This document shows positions 1-8,407 of a stretch of DNA of 64,000 nucleotides, in pieces. Both the position numbers and the translations under genes were made by a program. A model generated the notes under the pieces. That model was not told the origin of the DNA and did no database searches. It saw only the letters and a program-made list of their open reading frames with translations. Source of the DNA: Brevundimonas sp. Leaf363 (lineage in GTDB: Bacteria; Pseudomonadota; Alphaproteobacteria; Caulobacterales; Caulobacteraceae); assembly GCF_001424025.1 (NCBI RefSeq), contig NZ_LMPZ01000002.1, positions 1,292,702 to 1,356,701 of the forward strand, written 5' to 3'. Numbering within the stretch: the first letter of the stretch is position 1; each line of letters begins with the position of its first letter.

Positions 1-279
1 CCGCCCCTGGCCGACGATCGCGGAATGCTGTTCGAGTGGCCGGGCGAACCGCCCGAGGAGCGTGGGTTCTGGATGCGCAACACGCCGAGCTCGCTGGACA
101 TCGTCTATGTGCAGGCCGACGGCCGGATCCTGTCGGTCGCCTCGCACGCCACGCCCAACTCGGACGCCGTCCTGTCGTCCAACGGGGCGGCCGCGGGCGT
201 GCTGGAACTCCGTGCGGGCCGGGTTGACCAGATCGGCGCCAAGCCCGGCGACCGCATCACCCATCCCTATTTCGAGTGA
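1..279 (+). CDS. DUF192 family protein, C-terminal part
   Basis: This is the 3' part of a gene that begins before the window; the frame is open from base 1 and ends in TGA at 277-279. The visible 92 residues contain the DUF192 signature (FWMRNT, then LDIVYV and a DGRI turn) and the closing segment VLELRAG...GAKPGDRI. DUF192 proteins are small beta-rich proteins, often exported, of unknown biochemical role. The N-terminus, including any signal peptide, is outside the window, so export cannot be judged here. The family call is firm; no function is claimed. Confidence 0.85.
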   Translation, partial: PPLADDRGMLFEWPGEPPEERGFWMRNTPSSLDIVYVQADGRILSVASHATPNSDAVLSSNGAAAGVLELRAGRVDQIGAKPGDRITHPYFE

Positions 280-346
280 ACCGCGCGCTTGACCCCGACG
301 GGTCGAAGCCCCAAACGAGCCGCTCGCCGGGTTCGCCCGGCCCGGT

Positions 347-423
<77 letters not shown>

Positions 424-438
424 TTTTCCGGAGAAAGC

Positions 439-1371
439 ATGACGCACGACGTGAGTTTCGGAGGATCGCCGGTTCCGAAATCGGTCGTCGACTTCCCGTC
501 CATGATGTCTGCGGGCGAGAAGGAACTGCTCTACCGGTTGGCGCGCAACCACTATCGCGGCGAAGGCCTGATCGTGGACGCCGGACTGTTCCTGGGAGCC
601 TCGACCCGCGCCTTCGCCCAGGGCGTGCGCGACGGCGGCCACGCTCCGTCGTGGGGCAAGCCGATCAACAGCTACGACATCGCCATCTGGGTGCGTGGCA
701 TGAACAAGTATCTGACGCGCCCCCAGGTCCAGAAGACGCTCAAGGGCATGGAGCCGCCCGTCGTGGGCAAGAGCTTCGCCCCCACTCTGAAGGCCCTTCT
801 GGCCGATGATCTGGACCTCATAGATCTGAGGCTGGGCGACATCGTTGCGCTGGCCTCGGCCGACCGCCCGATCGAGATCGCCTTCTACGATTGCATCAAG
901 ACCTACGACCGCGACCTGGCCGCTTTCCGCGCCTTCGGCCCGCATTACACGCCAGATCGCACGATCGTCGTGCAACAGGACTACTTTTACTGGACGGCGC
1001 CCGAGCATCGGGTGCGCCAGGAGTTCCTGGCCGACTATTTCCGCTTCGAAGGCGAGGTCCGATCGACGGCGGTCTTCCGCTGCATCAAGGCGCTGCCGGA
1101 GGCGTGGTTCGAGGCGGACCCTGTCGCCGATCTTTCGCCCGAAGAGCAGGTGCGCCTGATCGACAAGGCGGCGGATCGGGCCACGGCCGACTTCGCACTG
1201 GAGACCCGGTTGTCCGCGGCGGTCGCCTTGGCGGCGGCGGGGCGGATGGATGCCGCCGAGCGCCGCGTGGCCGAGGTTCTGGCCGACAACGATCGCGAAC
1301 CGGACGGCAAGCGCGCCGATCGCATCCGCACTCTGGGCCAGGACCTTCGGGCGAAGTGGCTGAAGAGCTAA
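439..1371 (+). CDS. Hypothetical protein, possibly methyltransferase-fold
   Basis: This is a 310-residue soluble protein with no signal peptide or membrane segment. The start has a GGAGAAAG ribosome-binding site directly upstream, just after the tRNA-Pro 3' end. The segment IVDAGLFLGAST (about residues 46-57) resembles the glycine-rich first strand-loop of a Rossmann or class I methyltransferase fold. A later acidic strand (EIAFYDCIK) could be a further strand of the same fold. The C-terminal 80 residues are Ala/Arg-rich and helical. I do not recognise the family with certainty. A perfect hairpin follows the stop, so the gene looks monocistronic. Confidence 0.75.
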   Translation: MTHDVSFGGSPVPKSVVDFPSMMSAGEKELLYRLARNHYRGEGLIVDAGLFLGASTRAFAQGVRDGGHAPSWGKPINSYDIAIWVRGMNKYLTRPQVQKTLKGMEPPVVGKSFAPTLKALLADDLDLIDLRLGDIVALASADRPIEIAFYDCIKTYDRDLAAFRAFGPHYTPDRTIVVQQDYFYWTAPEHRVRQEFLADYFRFEGEVRSTAVFRCIKALPEAWFEADPVADLSPEEQVRLIDKAADRATADFALETRLSAAVALAAAGRMDAAERRVAEVLADNDREPDGKRADRIRTLGQDLRAKWLKS

Positions 1372-1381
1372 GAATGCGGAA

Positions 1382-1411
1382 AGCCCCGCTGTTCGGGCGA
1401 ACAGCGGGGCT
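1382..1411 (+). terminator. Strong GC hairpin after the 439-1371 gene
   Basis: AGCCCCGCTGTTC (1382-1394) and GAACAGCGGGGCT (1399-1411) form a perfect 13-bp stem with a GGGC loop, starting 11 bases after the stop codon. There is no clear T-run after it, so it may act as an atypical terminator or as a 3'-end stabiliser. No other gene was seen between 1372 and 1572. Confidence 0.6.
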
Positions 1412-1572
1412 GAGCGCGGCGACAAGGCGCTCGACACGGCCGAACCCCCCGGCGTCAGCCGGCGATAAGTCAACCGGCCGGCATCGCTGATGTTCCCGAC
1501 ACCCGACCCGACGCTGGACCCGGCTGCGGACGCGCGCTAATCACCACCCGATCCGCTGACGAGTGACCGCCC

Positions 1573-1878
1573 ATGCTGGCCCGCATCTACAAGCCCGCCA
1601 AGACCGCCATGCAGTCCGGCAAGGCCAAGACCCGCGACTGGCGGCTGGAGTTCGAACCGGCTTCGGCGCGGACCCTCGACCCGCTGATGGGCTGGACCTC
1701 CTCGACGGACATGGACGGTCAGGTTCGCCTGTCCTTCGAGACCCAGGAAGAGGCCGTCGCCTACGCCGAGCGTCACGGCATTCCGTTCCGCCTGCACGCG
1801 CCGCAGGCGGCGCCGCTGATCATCAAGGCCTACGCCGACAACTTTTCGACCGACAGAAAAGTCTCCTGGACGCACTGA
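1573..1878 (+). CDS. NADH dehydrogenase accessory subunit, NDUFS4/ETC complex I family
   Basis: This 101-residue protein matches the ETC complex I subunit family (mitochondrial NDUFS4, 18 kDa). The N-terminus is ARIYKPAKTAMQSGKAKT. The core has WRLEFEP, then PLMGWTSSTDM, and the conserved tail reads SFETQEEAVAYAERHGIPF followed by KAYADNFSTDRKVSWTH. In alphaproteobacteria this supernumerary subunit binds the peripheral arm of complex I near the NADH and quinone modules. It lies away from any nuo genes, as is usual for accessory subunits. A second accessory subunit, NDUFA12-like, is at the other end of the window (62480-62872). Confidence 0.92.
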   Translation: MLARIYKPAKTAMQSGKAKTRDWRLEFEPASARTLDPLMGWTSSTDMDGQVRLSFETQEEAVAYAERHGIPFRLHAPQAAPLIIKAYADNFSTDRKVSWTH

Positions 1879-1893
1879 GCGTCCGAGCGACGG

Positions 1894-1970
1894 GCGCCCT
1901 TAGCTCAACCGGATAGAGCACCCGCCTTCTAAGCGGACGGTTACAGGTTCGAGTCCTGTAGGGCGCGCCA
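1894..1970 (+). tRNA. tRNA-Arg (anticodon TCT)
   Basis: The acceptor GCGCCCT (1894-1900) pairs with AGGGCGC (1960-1966), followed by discriminator G and an encoded CCA (1968-1970). The D-arm GCTC/GAGC is clear, the anticodon loop CTTCTAA gives TCT, and the T-arm is ACAGG-TTCGAGT-CCTGT. The sequence closely follows the well-known bacterial tRNA-Arg(UCU) pattern, which reads AGA and AGG codons. Confidence 0.97.
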
Positions 1971-2002
1971 CGCCGTCGCCATGCGGACCGAGGCGCCATC
2001 TC

Positions 2003-2569
2003 ATGACCGACCTCGCCATCGCCCACGCCATCTATCTGGCCGGCGATTCCTACCCCTCGGACGCGCAGATCGAGCGGGAAGTCCGCGGCCGTTTCGGCGG
2101 CGTCGCCGCCTCATGGACCGGGCAGAGTGATCTGATCGAAGAATCCGGCGCCGGTGTCTTGGTGAACAGTATCGACGTGCGCGTTCAGCAACTGGCGCGC
2201 CTGCTGCCTGAACCGGCCGCCGCTTTGAAGGCCGTGCTGTTTGGCCGATCATCCGGCGCGCGCGCCGCCACCGCCTTCGCGTTCCGGCGACCGGTCCGCG
2301 CCGTGGTCTGCCTGGGCTATCCGTTCCGAAAGCCGAACAAGCCCGAGCAGCCGGGCCGCTACAAGCATCTGGCCGCGACCACCGTGCCGACCCTGATCTT
2401 CCAGGGAACCGACGACGCCTACGGCGGCCGCGGCGTGGTGGACGACTACGCGCTCAGCGACGCGGTGCGGGTTCGCTTCGTCCAGGCCGACCACACGATG
2501 CGTCTGGACGCCGAGGGATGGGCCTTCTTCGAGCGGGAGACGCGCGCCTTCCTCTCGGCCCTCGCCTAG
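2003..2569 (+). CDS. Alpha/beta hydrolase, small (Tex30/KANL3-like)
   Basis: This is a 188-residue predicted cytoplasmic hydrolase. A GxSxG nucleophile elbow is visible as FGRSSGARAA, followed by VVCLGYPFRKPNKPE. The acid comes from FQGTDDAYGG and the histidine from QADHTM, giving a complete Ser-Asp-His set in family order. The length and the LGYPF motif fit the short Tex30/KANL3-type or dienelactone-hydrolase-like group; the substrate is unknown. Its stop shares the bases CTAG (2566-2569) with the stop of the convergent metC gene, so there is no terminator space between them. Confidence 0.8.
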   Translation: MTDLAIAHAIYLAGDSYPSDAQIEREVRGRFGGVAASWTGQSDLIEESGAGVLVNSIDVRVQQLARLLPEPAAALKAVLFGRSSGARAATAFAFRRPVRAVVCLGYPFRKPNKPEQPGRYKHLAATTVPTLIFQGTDDAYGGRGVVDDYALSDAVRVRFVQADHTMRLDAEGWAFFERETRAFLSALA

Positions 2570-3756
2570 AGCGCTGCGCGCCAGGCGCCGAGGCCCTGCG
2601 CCAGATCGGCGATCAGGTCTTCCGGCGCCTCCAGTCCGATGTGGAACCGCAGCAGTTCGCCCGACAGCTTCGGCGGGTGGCGCCGATAGGCCAGTTGCGG
2701 CGTCTCGTGCGTCGCCAGGCTCTCGAACCCGCCCCACGAATAGCCCAGCCCGAACAGCTCGAGGGCGTCGAGGAAGGCGTGCGCCGCCGTCGTCGAGCCG
2801 CCCTTCATCACCACGCCGAACAGCGCCGCCGCGCCGGTGAAATCGCGCTTCCACAAATCATGGCCGACCGAGTCGGGCAGGGGCGGGAACAGGACGTCGC
2901 TGACCTCAGGCCGATCCTGCAGCCACTTCGCCACCTGCAAGGCCGCGCGCGCCTGGGCTTCGTAGCGCAAGGGAAGGGTCCGAAGCCCGCGCAGCGCCAG
3001 CCACGCCTCATCCGGCGCCAGGCGCCATCCATACAGCTCGTGGCAGTCGCCGATCTGCTTCGCCAGCGCCGGGTCCCTCACGGCGGTCGATCCCGCCACG
3101 ACGTCCGAGTGGCCCGAGACGTATTTCGTCAGGGCCTGGGCGCTGATGTCCACGCCGTGCGTCAGCGGCTGGAACGCCAGACCCGACGCCCATGTGTTGT
3201 CCATCAGCGTCATCACGCCCCGCGCCCGGCAAGCCGCCGCCATCGCCGGAATGTCCACCATCTCGAAGGTCAGCGAGGCCGGCGCCTCCAGGATCACCAA
3301 CCGCGTCGTCGGGGTCGTCAGCGCCAGTATGGCCTCGGCGTCCGCCTCGGCCGGATGGAAGACCGTCTGCACGCCCCACCGGGCCATATGACCCGTCAGG
3401 AACCGCCGCGTCGGACCGTAGGCGGCGTCCGAACACACGACCTGATCGCCGGGCTTCAACACCGCCATAATCGGCAAGGTCATGCCGGCCAGGCCCGACG
3501 GCGTCAGCCAGACATCGGTCGCCCCCTCGAGATCCGCCAGCGCCGCGGCCAGCGCCCGCCCGGCGGTCAGATCCTCGATGCCGTACGTCGGCCCCAGGGT
3601 GGCGTCCCGCAGATCGCGCGCACGGTCGCTCAGCATGGTCGAAGCACGCTCGACCGGCGGATTGACGGGTCGCCGCCCCTGGCCCTTGCGCGTCGCTGAG
3701 GCGATCAGCCGTGTGCTCGGTGCGCGGGGCCCGGTCGTATCGTCGCTGGCGGTCAT
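2566..3756 (-). CDS. metC: Cystathionine beta-lyase (PLP-dependent)
   Basis: This 396-residue fold-type I PLP enzyme belongs to the Cys/Met metabolism family. It converts cystathionine to homocysteine, pyruvate and ammonia in methionine synthesis. Visible marks are TPSGLAGMT (cofactor phosphate loop), MDNTWAS (Asp at about 186, pyridine nitrogen) and LTKYVSGHSDV with the Schiff-base lysine near 211. The C-terminal domain carries GYSWGGFESL, typical of the MetC/cystathionine beta-lyase branch rather than MetB. A 78-bp divergent spacer separates it from the binding-protein gene. Cystathionine gamma-lyase activity cannot be fully excluded from sequence alone. Confidence 0.9.
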   Translation of the reverse strand: MTASDDTTGPRAPSTRLIASATRKGQGRRPVNPPVERASTMLSDRARDLRDATLGPTYGIEDLTAGRALAAALADLEGATDVWLTPSGLAGMTLPIMAVLKPGDQVVCSDAAYGPTRRFLTGHMARWGVQTVFHPAEADAEAILALTTPTTRLVILEAPASLTFEMVDIPAMAAACRARGVMTLMDNTWASGLAFQPLTHGVDISAQALTKYVSGHSDVVAGSTAVRDPALAKQIGDCHELYGWRLAPDEAWLALRGLRTLPLRYEAQARAALQVAKWLQDRPEVSDVLFPPLPDSVGHDLWKRDFTGAAALFGVVMKGGSTTAAHAFLDALELFGLGYSWGGFESLATHETPQLAYRRHPPKLSGELLRFHIGLEAPEDLIADLAQGLGAWRAAL

Positions 3757-3781
3757 GTCGGGGTCGAGGTCCGGTTGCAGT

Positions 3782-3793
3782 CTTAGGCCTAAG
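3782..3793. promoter_or_regulatory. Perfect palindrome in the metC / binding-protein divergent spacer
   Basis: CTTAGGCCTAAG is a perfect 12-bp inverted repeat lying between the two divergent starts (metC at 3756 and the lipoprotein at 3835). Its position is that of an operator that could act on either gene. The regulator is unknown and the match could be chance. Confidence 0.3.
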
Positions 3794-3834
3794 GGCTTCT
3801 AAAGCGGACGGTGCACAAGTTTGAAAGGCGAGGC

Positions 3835-4953
3835 ATGAGCGGCGGAGCACGCAGAGGCGTCTGGCGGGGGGCGGCGATCGGCGCCCTGACCCTGCTGCTC
3901 GCCGCCTGCGGACGCGATGCGCCCAGCCCCGACAAGGCCTCCGATGCGCCCGCCGCTTCGACGCAGCCGACCGAGGCCGCCGAACTGGCGCCCAGCGCCA
4001 CCCTTCGCGCGATCAAACGGCGGGGTCGGTTGAACTGCGGCGTCCATCAGGGTCTGGTCGGCTTCGCCTACACCGACAATCGCGGTCAGTGGCGCGGCTT
4101 CGACGTCGATTTCTGCCGCGCGATGGCCGCCGCCATCTTCGGCGACGCCGACGCCGCGCGCTTCGTGCCCCTGTCGGCCGAGCAGCGCTTCGACGCCTTG
4201 CGCGAGGGCCGCGTCGACGTTCTCTGGCGCAACACATCCTGGACCATGACGAGGGACGCGGGCCATGGCTTCGTCTTTGCAGGCATCAACTACTACGACG
4301 GCCAGGGCTTCCTGGTGCGCCGCGCGCTCGGCCTGACCAGCGCGGCGGAGCTGTCGGGCGCCCGCGTCTGCATGCAGTCGGGATCCAGCGCCGAGGCCAA
4401 CGCCGCCGACTTCTTCCGCCAGCGGGGCGTCGAGTATCGCCCCGTCCTCCTGAAGACCGAGGAAGCGCAGCGCCAGGCCTATGCCGCCGAGCAGTGTGAC
4501 GCCTTGACCGGCGACGTCGCCGCCCTGGCCGCGGCGCGGGCGGTGATGTCCGATCCGCAGGCCCATGCCGTCCTGCCCGACGTCATTTCCAAGGAGCCGC
4601 TGGGCCCGGTGGTGCGCGCGGACGACGAGCGCTGGGCCGCGCTGACCCGCTGGGTGCTGGACGCCGTCATCCTGGCCGAGGAATTGGGCGTCACCCAGGC
4701 CAACGCCGAGGCGCTGCGCGCCTCCAGCCAGGACCCGCGCGTGCGCCGGCTGCTGGGCGTGGACGGCGATTTCGGGGCCATGCTTGAGCTGGACGACGAC
4801 TGGGCGTTCGACGCCGTGCGCGAGGTCGGAAACTATGGCGAGATCTTCGCGCGCAGCCTGGGCCCGCAGTCGACGCTCGACCTGGCGCGCGGTCTGAACG
4901 CACAATGGAACGCGGCGCCGCCCGGACTGATGTACGGGCTGCCGATTCGCTGA
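3835..4953 (+). CDS. Amino-acid ABC-type substrate-binding lipoprotein (AapJ-like), orphan
   Basis: This is a 372-residue periplasmic binding protein of SBP family 3, the AapJ/BztA general L-amino-acid branch. Marks are TLRAIKRRGRLNCGVHQGLVGFA, GFDVDFCRAMAAAIFGD and VDVLWRNTSWTMTRD. A lipobox LLAACG puts the lipidated cysteine at residue 25, so it is membrane-anchored. I chose the ATG at 3835 because GAAAGGCGAGG precedes it; an ATG 24 bases upstream has no such site. No ABC permease or ATPase is nearby. Instead it is followed 26 bases later by a secondary symporter. It may donate substrate to a transporter encoded elsewhere. Confidence 0.85.
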   Translation: MSGGARRGVWRGAAIGALTLLLAACGRDAPSPDKASDAPAASTQPTEAAELAPSATLRAIKRRGRLNCGVHQGLVGFAYTDNRGQWRGFDVDFCRAMAAAIFGDADAARFVPLSAEQRFDALREGRVDVLWRNTSWTMTRDAGHGFVFAGINYYDGQGFLVRRALGLTSAAELSGARVCMQSGSSAEANAADFFRQRGVEYRPVLLKTEEAQRQAYAAEQCDALTGDVAALAAARAVMSDPQAHAVLPDVISKEPLGPVVRADDERWAALTRWVLDAVILAEELGVTQANAEALRASSQDPRVRRLLGVDGDFGAMLELDDDWAFDAVREVGNYGEIFARSLGPQSTLDLARGLNAQWNAAPPGLMYGLPIR

Positions 4954-4979
4954 GGGCTTGGCTGATGCCGGGGGACGAG

Positions 4980-6293
4980 ATGGCTGACGGACACACCAGG
5001 TCCAATCTTCACTGGCTGATGCTGCTGGGCTTCGTCGTCGGCCTGGCCGGCGGCCTGGCGGTCAATCTGATGGTCGGCGGCGACGTCGCCTGGGTCCAGT
5101 GGGTGACCAGCAACGTCACGGGGCCGCTGGGCCAGATCTTCCTGCGCCTGCTGTTCATGCTGGTGCTGCCCCTGCTGTTCGCCGCCCTGGTCGTGGGGGT
5201 CGCCGAGATGGGCGACCTGTCCAGCCTCGGGCGCGCGGGCCTGAAGACGCTGCTGCTGACCATCGTCATCTCGGGCATCGCCGTGGTCATCGGCCTGGCC
5301 ATGGTCAACATCTTCCGGCCCGGGGACGGCGTCGATCCGGCGTTGGCGCAGCAGCTCCTGAACCAGGGTGCGGCGGGCGCGTCGGCCATCGTCGAGAATG
5401 CGCCGGGATCGGTCCAGGCCGGCCAGTTCTTCCTCGACCTGATTCCGTCCAACGTCTTCACGGCGGCGGCCGAGAACCAGATCCTGCCGGTCATGGTCTT
5501 CGCCCTGTTCTTCGGCGTAGGCCTGGTCATGGCCAAGGGCCCGGCCACCGACCGCCTGCAGCAGACGATAGAGGGGCTGTTCGAGGTGATGATGAAGCTC
5601 ATCAACCTCGTCATCAAACTGGCCCCGTTCGCCATCGCCTGCCTGATGTTCAATCTGGCGGCGCTGTTCGGATGGGACCTGCTGGTGCGACTGGCGGCCT
5701 ATGTGGGCGTGGCGGTGGGCGCCATGGCGATCCACATGTTCATCGTCTATCCGCTGGCCGTCTGGGCCCTGGGCGGCATGTCGCCGCTGCGCTTCTTCAA
5801 GGGGGTGCGCGAGCCGATCGTGGTCGCCTTCTCCACCGCCTCGTCCAACGCCAGCCTGCCGGTCTCCCTGCGCGCCGCCGAGCAGAACCTGAAGCTGCCG
5901 CGCCGCATCGCCCGCTTCGTCCTGACGGTGGGCGCCACCGCCAACCAGAACGGCACGGCCCTGTTCGAGGGCGTCACCGTCCTCTTCCTGGCCCAGTTCT
6001 TCGGCGTCGACCTGACCCTGACCCAGCAGATCATCGTCATGCTGGTCTGCATCCTGGGCGGCGTCGGCACGGCGGGCGTCCCGGCCGGTTCGCTGCCGGT
6101 GGTGGCGATGATCCTGGTCATGGTCGGCGTGCCGGCCGAGGGCATCGGCCTGATCCTGGGCGTCGACCGCTTCCTGGACATGTGCCGCACGACCCTGAAC
6201 GTCACCGGCGACCTGGTGCTGGCCACCATCGTCTCGCGCGGCGAGACCGACCTGCCGGCCGATTCGGCGGACCCGACGGCCGACCCGGCCTAG
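4980..6293 (+). CDS. Dicarboxylate/amino acid:cation symporter (DAACS, GltP/DctA type)
   Basis: This is a 437-residue inner-membrane secondary transporter of the DAACS/EAAT family. The family signature is clear: the serine-rich re-entrant loop [13 protein letters not shown], then [15 protein letters not shown] (the NxxxT cation-site region), and [13 protein letters not shown] followed by [18 protein letters not shown]. These residues bind the acidic substrate and co-transported cations. I chose the ATG at 4980 (GGGGGACGAG upstream); an ATG at 4965 is possible. It probably shares a transcript with the binding lipoprotein. The stop shares CTAG with the convergent sulfurtransferase gene. The specific substrate (glutamate, aspartate or C4-dicarboxylate) cannot be read from sequence. 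Confidence 0.9.
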   Translation: MADGHTRSNLHWLMLLGFVVGLAGGLAVNLMVGGDVAWVQWVTSNVTGPLGQIFLRLLFMLVLPLLFAALVVGVAEMGDLSSLGRAGLKTLLLTIVISGIAVVIGLAMVNIFRPGDGVDPALAQQLLNQGAAGASAIVENAPGSVQAGQFFLDLIPSNVFTAAAENQILPVMVFALFFGVGLVMAKGPATDRLQQTIEGLFEVMMKLINLVIKLAPFAIACLMFNLAALFGWDLLVRLAAYVGVAVGAMAIHMFIVYPLAVWALGGMSPLRFFKGVREPIVVAFSTASSNASLPVSLRAAEQNLKLPRRIARFVLTVGATANQNGTALFEGVTVLFLAQFFGVDLTLTQQIIVMLVCILGGVGTAGVPAGSLPVVAMILVMVGVPAEGIGLILGVDRFLDMCRTTLNVTGDLVLATIVSRGETDLPADSADPTADPA

Positions 6294-7129
6294 GGTTCGA
6301 TGCGCGCGTCCGCCCGGCCGCCCCATTCTGCCCAAGAGCCGTCGTAGAGGCGCGATGTGGCGCCCGGCGCCTGCCCCAGCTCGGCCAGGCCCAACGTCAG
6401 GATCGCCGCTGTCACACCGGAGCCGCAGCTGGTGATGATCGGCTTCCGGGGGTCCAGGCCGGCGTCGCGGTAGGCCGCCGTCAGGGCGTCGCCCCGCTTG
6501 AACGTCGCGTCGTCGTTCAGCAGCTTCACGAACGGCAGGCTTCTGGCCCCCGGCATGTGTCCGCCGCGCAGGCCCGCGCGCGGTTCCGGCGCCGCGCCCT
6601 CGAATCGCGCGGCGGAACGGGCGTCCGCGATCTGCACACGGCCATCCAGCGCGGCGACGACGTCGTCGAAAGCGGCGGTCGTCTCGGGGCGGTGGCGGGC
6701 GTTGAAGTCCGCCCTGACCGGCGCCGCCGATGCACCGTCCTCGACCGGGCGGCTCTCGGCGATCCACTTCGGCAAGCCGCCGTCCAGCACGCGCACCCGC
6801 GCCGCGCCCATGACTGTGAACATCCACCAGATGCGCGCGGCGGAGACCAGCCCGAGGGTGTCGTACACCACGATCTCGTCAGCCTCTGACACGCCCAGCG
6901 AGCCGGCATGGTCGGCGAACGCTTCGGGCCCCGGCATCATGTGGGGCAGGGCAGAGGCATGGTCCGACGCCGCCTCCAGGTCAAAGAAGACGGCGCCCGG
7001 AATGCGCGCGGCCTCGAAGTCGGCCCGCCCGTCGCGCCCGTCCAGGTGCCAGCTGGCGTCGATGACCCTCAGATCCGCGGCGCCCAAAAGAGCGGCCAGT
7101 TCGTCGGTGGAAATCAGGGGCGAGGTCAT
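6290..7129 (-). CDS. sseA: 3-mercaptopyruvate sulfurtransferase
   Basis: This 279-residue protein has two rhodanese domains. The N-terminal one is inactive ([11 protein letters not shown], then VVYDT). The C-terminal one carries the active-site loop CGSGVTA with the catalytic cysteine near residue 235. The CG(S/T)GVT loop is the mark of 3-mercaptopyruvate sulfurtransferases, whereas thiosulfate sulfurtransferases carry a CRxGxT-type loop. It moves sulfur from 3-mercaptopyruvate to thiol or cyanide acceptors. It ends against the symporter gene with shared stop bases and is transcribed alone. Confidence 0.9.
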   Translation of the reverse strand: MTSPLISTDELAALLGAADLRVIDASWHLDGRDGRADFEAARIPGAVFFDLEAASDHASALPHMMPGPEAFADHAGSLGVSEADEIVVYDTLGLVSAARIWWMFTVMGAARVRVLDGGLPKWIAESRPVEDGASAAPVRADFNARHRPETTAAFDDVVAALDGRVQIADARSAARFEGAAPEPRAGLRGGHMPGARSLPFVKLLNDDATFKRGDALTAAYRDAGLDPRKPIITSCGSGVTAAILTLGLAELGQAPGATSRLYDGSWAEWGGRADARIEP

Positions 7130-7171
7130 GGGCGCTCTTCTAGCAGAGGCGTCCGGCCCTCGCAGCCCGCT

Positions 7172-8383
7172 TCAATCCCGCTCCAGCGCCAACTGGATCA
7201 CGTCGGTCCGCTTCGTCCGGAACCCGGCTTCGCAATAGCCGAGATAGAACCGCCACAGCCGCCAGAACCGCACGTCGAATGTCGCCAGTTTCTCCAGCTG
7301 CGGCCACGCCGCCTGGAACCGCTCGTCCCACTGTTTCAAGGTATCGGCATAGTCGATGCCGAACCGCTCCACCGACCGCCACTCCAGCTTCGACGCCGCG
7401 ATCACGGGCCGCAGCCGCTCCTCGGACGGCAGCATTCCGCCGGGGAAGACGTATTTCTGGATGAAGTCCGTGCGGAACGCATACTCCTCGAACAGGGCGT
7501 CCTGGATCGTGATGATCTGGAGACCCGCGCGCCCGCCGGGCTTCAGCACTTCGTGGATCTTGTCGAAATAGGTCGGCCAGTACTGCTGGCCCACCGCCTC
7601 GAACATCTCGATGGAGGCGACACGGTCGAACCGTCCCTCAATGTCGCGATAGTCCATCAGGCGGATGTCGGTCCGATCCGCCAGGCCGGCCTGATGCAGT
7701 CGCTTCTGGGCGAAATCGAACTGTTCCTGCGAGATCGTCACGCCGGTGACGTGGGCGCCGATCTCACGCGCCGCATACTCCGCGAAGCCGCCCCAGCCGC
7801 ATCCGATCTCCAGCACGCTCATGCCGGGCTTCAGGTCCATCAGCCGCGCCAGCTCGGCGTATTTGCGCTCCTGCGCCGCCTCCAGCGACTGCCCCGCCTC
7901 GGCGAAGCGCGCCGAGGAATAGGTCATGCTGGGGTCCAGCCAGGCGCGGTAGAAGTCGTTGCCCAAGTCGTAGTGGGCGTGGATGTTCTTGCGCGATCCC
8001 TTGCGACTGTTGGCGTTCAGCCGGTGCCCGATCCAGTTCACCGCCAGCATCAGCCAGTTGCCGTCGAACAGCCGCCGGATATGGTCATAGTTGTCGGCCA
8101 GCACCTCCAGCAGGGTCGCCAGCTGCGGCGTGTCCCACTCGCCGGCCATATAGCCTTCGGCGAATCCGATATCGCCCGACGCCAGCGTCCGCCGCGCGAA
8201 CCGCCAGTCGTGCACGTTCACGATGGCGCTGGGCCCTGGCACCTTGCCGTGAAGCCGGTGGCTTTCGCCGTTCGGCGTATTGATTGTCAGGTCGCCCTTG
8301 GTCCAGTTGGCCGCCAGCAGGCGCAGCACCATGTTGGCGCGCGGCGGGGCCGTAAGCCCGATCTGGTCGGTCACCGCGCTCAT
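7172..8383 (-). CDS. cfa: Cyclopropane-fatty-acyl-phospholipid synthase
   Basis: This 403-residue enzyme adds a methylene from S-adenosylmethionine to unsaturated phospholipid acyl chains at the inner membrane. It has an N-terminal lipid-binding segment (GFAEGYMAGEWDTPQL) and the hallmark NIHAHYDLGNDFYRAWLD. The SAM-binding loop is LEIGCGWGGFAEYAA, followed by GVTISQEQ, and MFEAVGQQYW sits in the active site. The length is normal. It follows the photolyase gene on the same strand with a 24-bp gap, so the two are probably co-transcribed. That pairing is common in proteobacteria as part of light and membrane-stress responses. Confidence 0.95.
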   Translation of the reverse strand: MSAVTDQIGLTAPPRANMVLRLLAANWTKGDLTINTPNGESHRLHGKVPGPSAIVNVHDWRFARRTLASGDIGFAEGYMAGEWDTPQLATLLEVLADNYDHIRRLFDGNWLMLAVNWIGHRLNANSRKGSRKNIHAHYDLGNDFYRAWLDPSMTYSSARFAEAGQSLEAAQERKYAELARLMDLKPGMSVLEIGCGWGGFAEYAAREIGAHVTGVTISQEQFDFAQKRLHQAGLADRTDIRLMDYRDIEGRFDRVASIEMFEAVGQQYWPTYFDKIHEVLKPGGRAGLQIITIQDALFEEYAFRTDFIQKYVFPGGMLPSEERLRPVIAASKLEWRSVERFGIDYADTLKQWDERFQAAWPQLEKLATFDVRFWRLWRFYLGYCEAGFRTKRTDVIQLALERD

Positions 8384-8407
8384 CGACCGGCCCTCTGCGC
8401 CATCAGG

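Noticed and set aside
3757..3834. Possible SAM-type riboswitch before metC
   Set aside because: The spacer is only 78 bases, and I could not fold a known SAM aptamer core in it; only a simple palindrome is present.
4833..6827. Long open frame on the minus strand opposite the symporter gene
   Set aside because: It runs antisense to a gene with clear family motifs, is Arg/Gln/Asp-rich with no recognisable domain, and arises from third-position GC bias.
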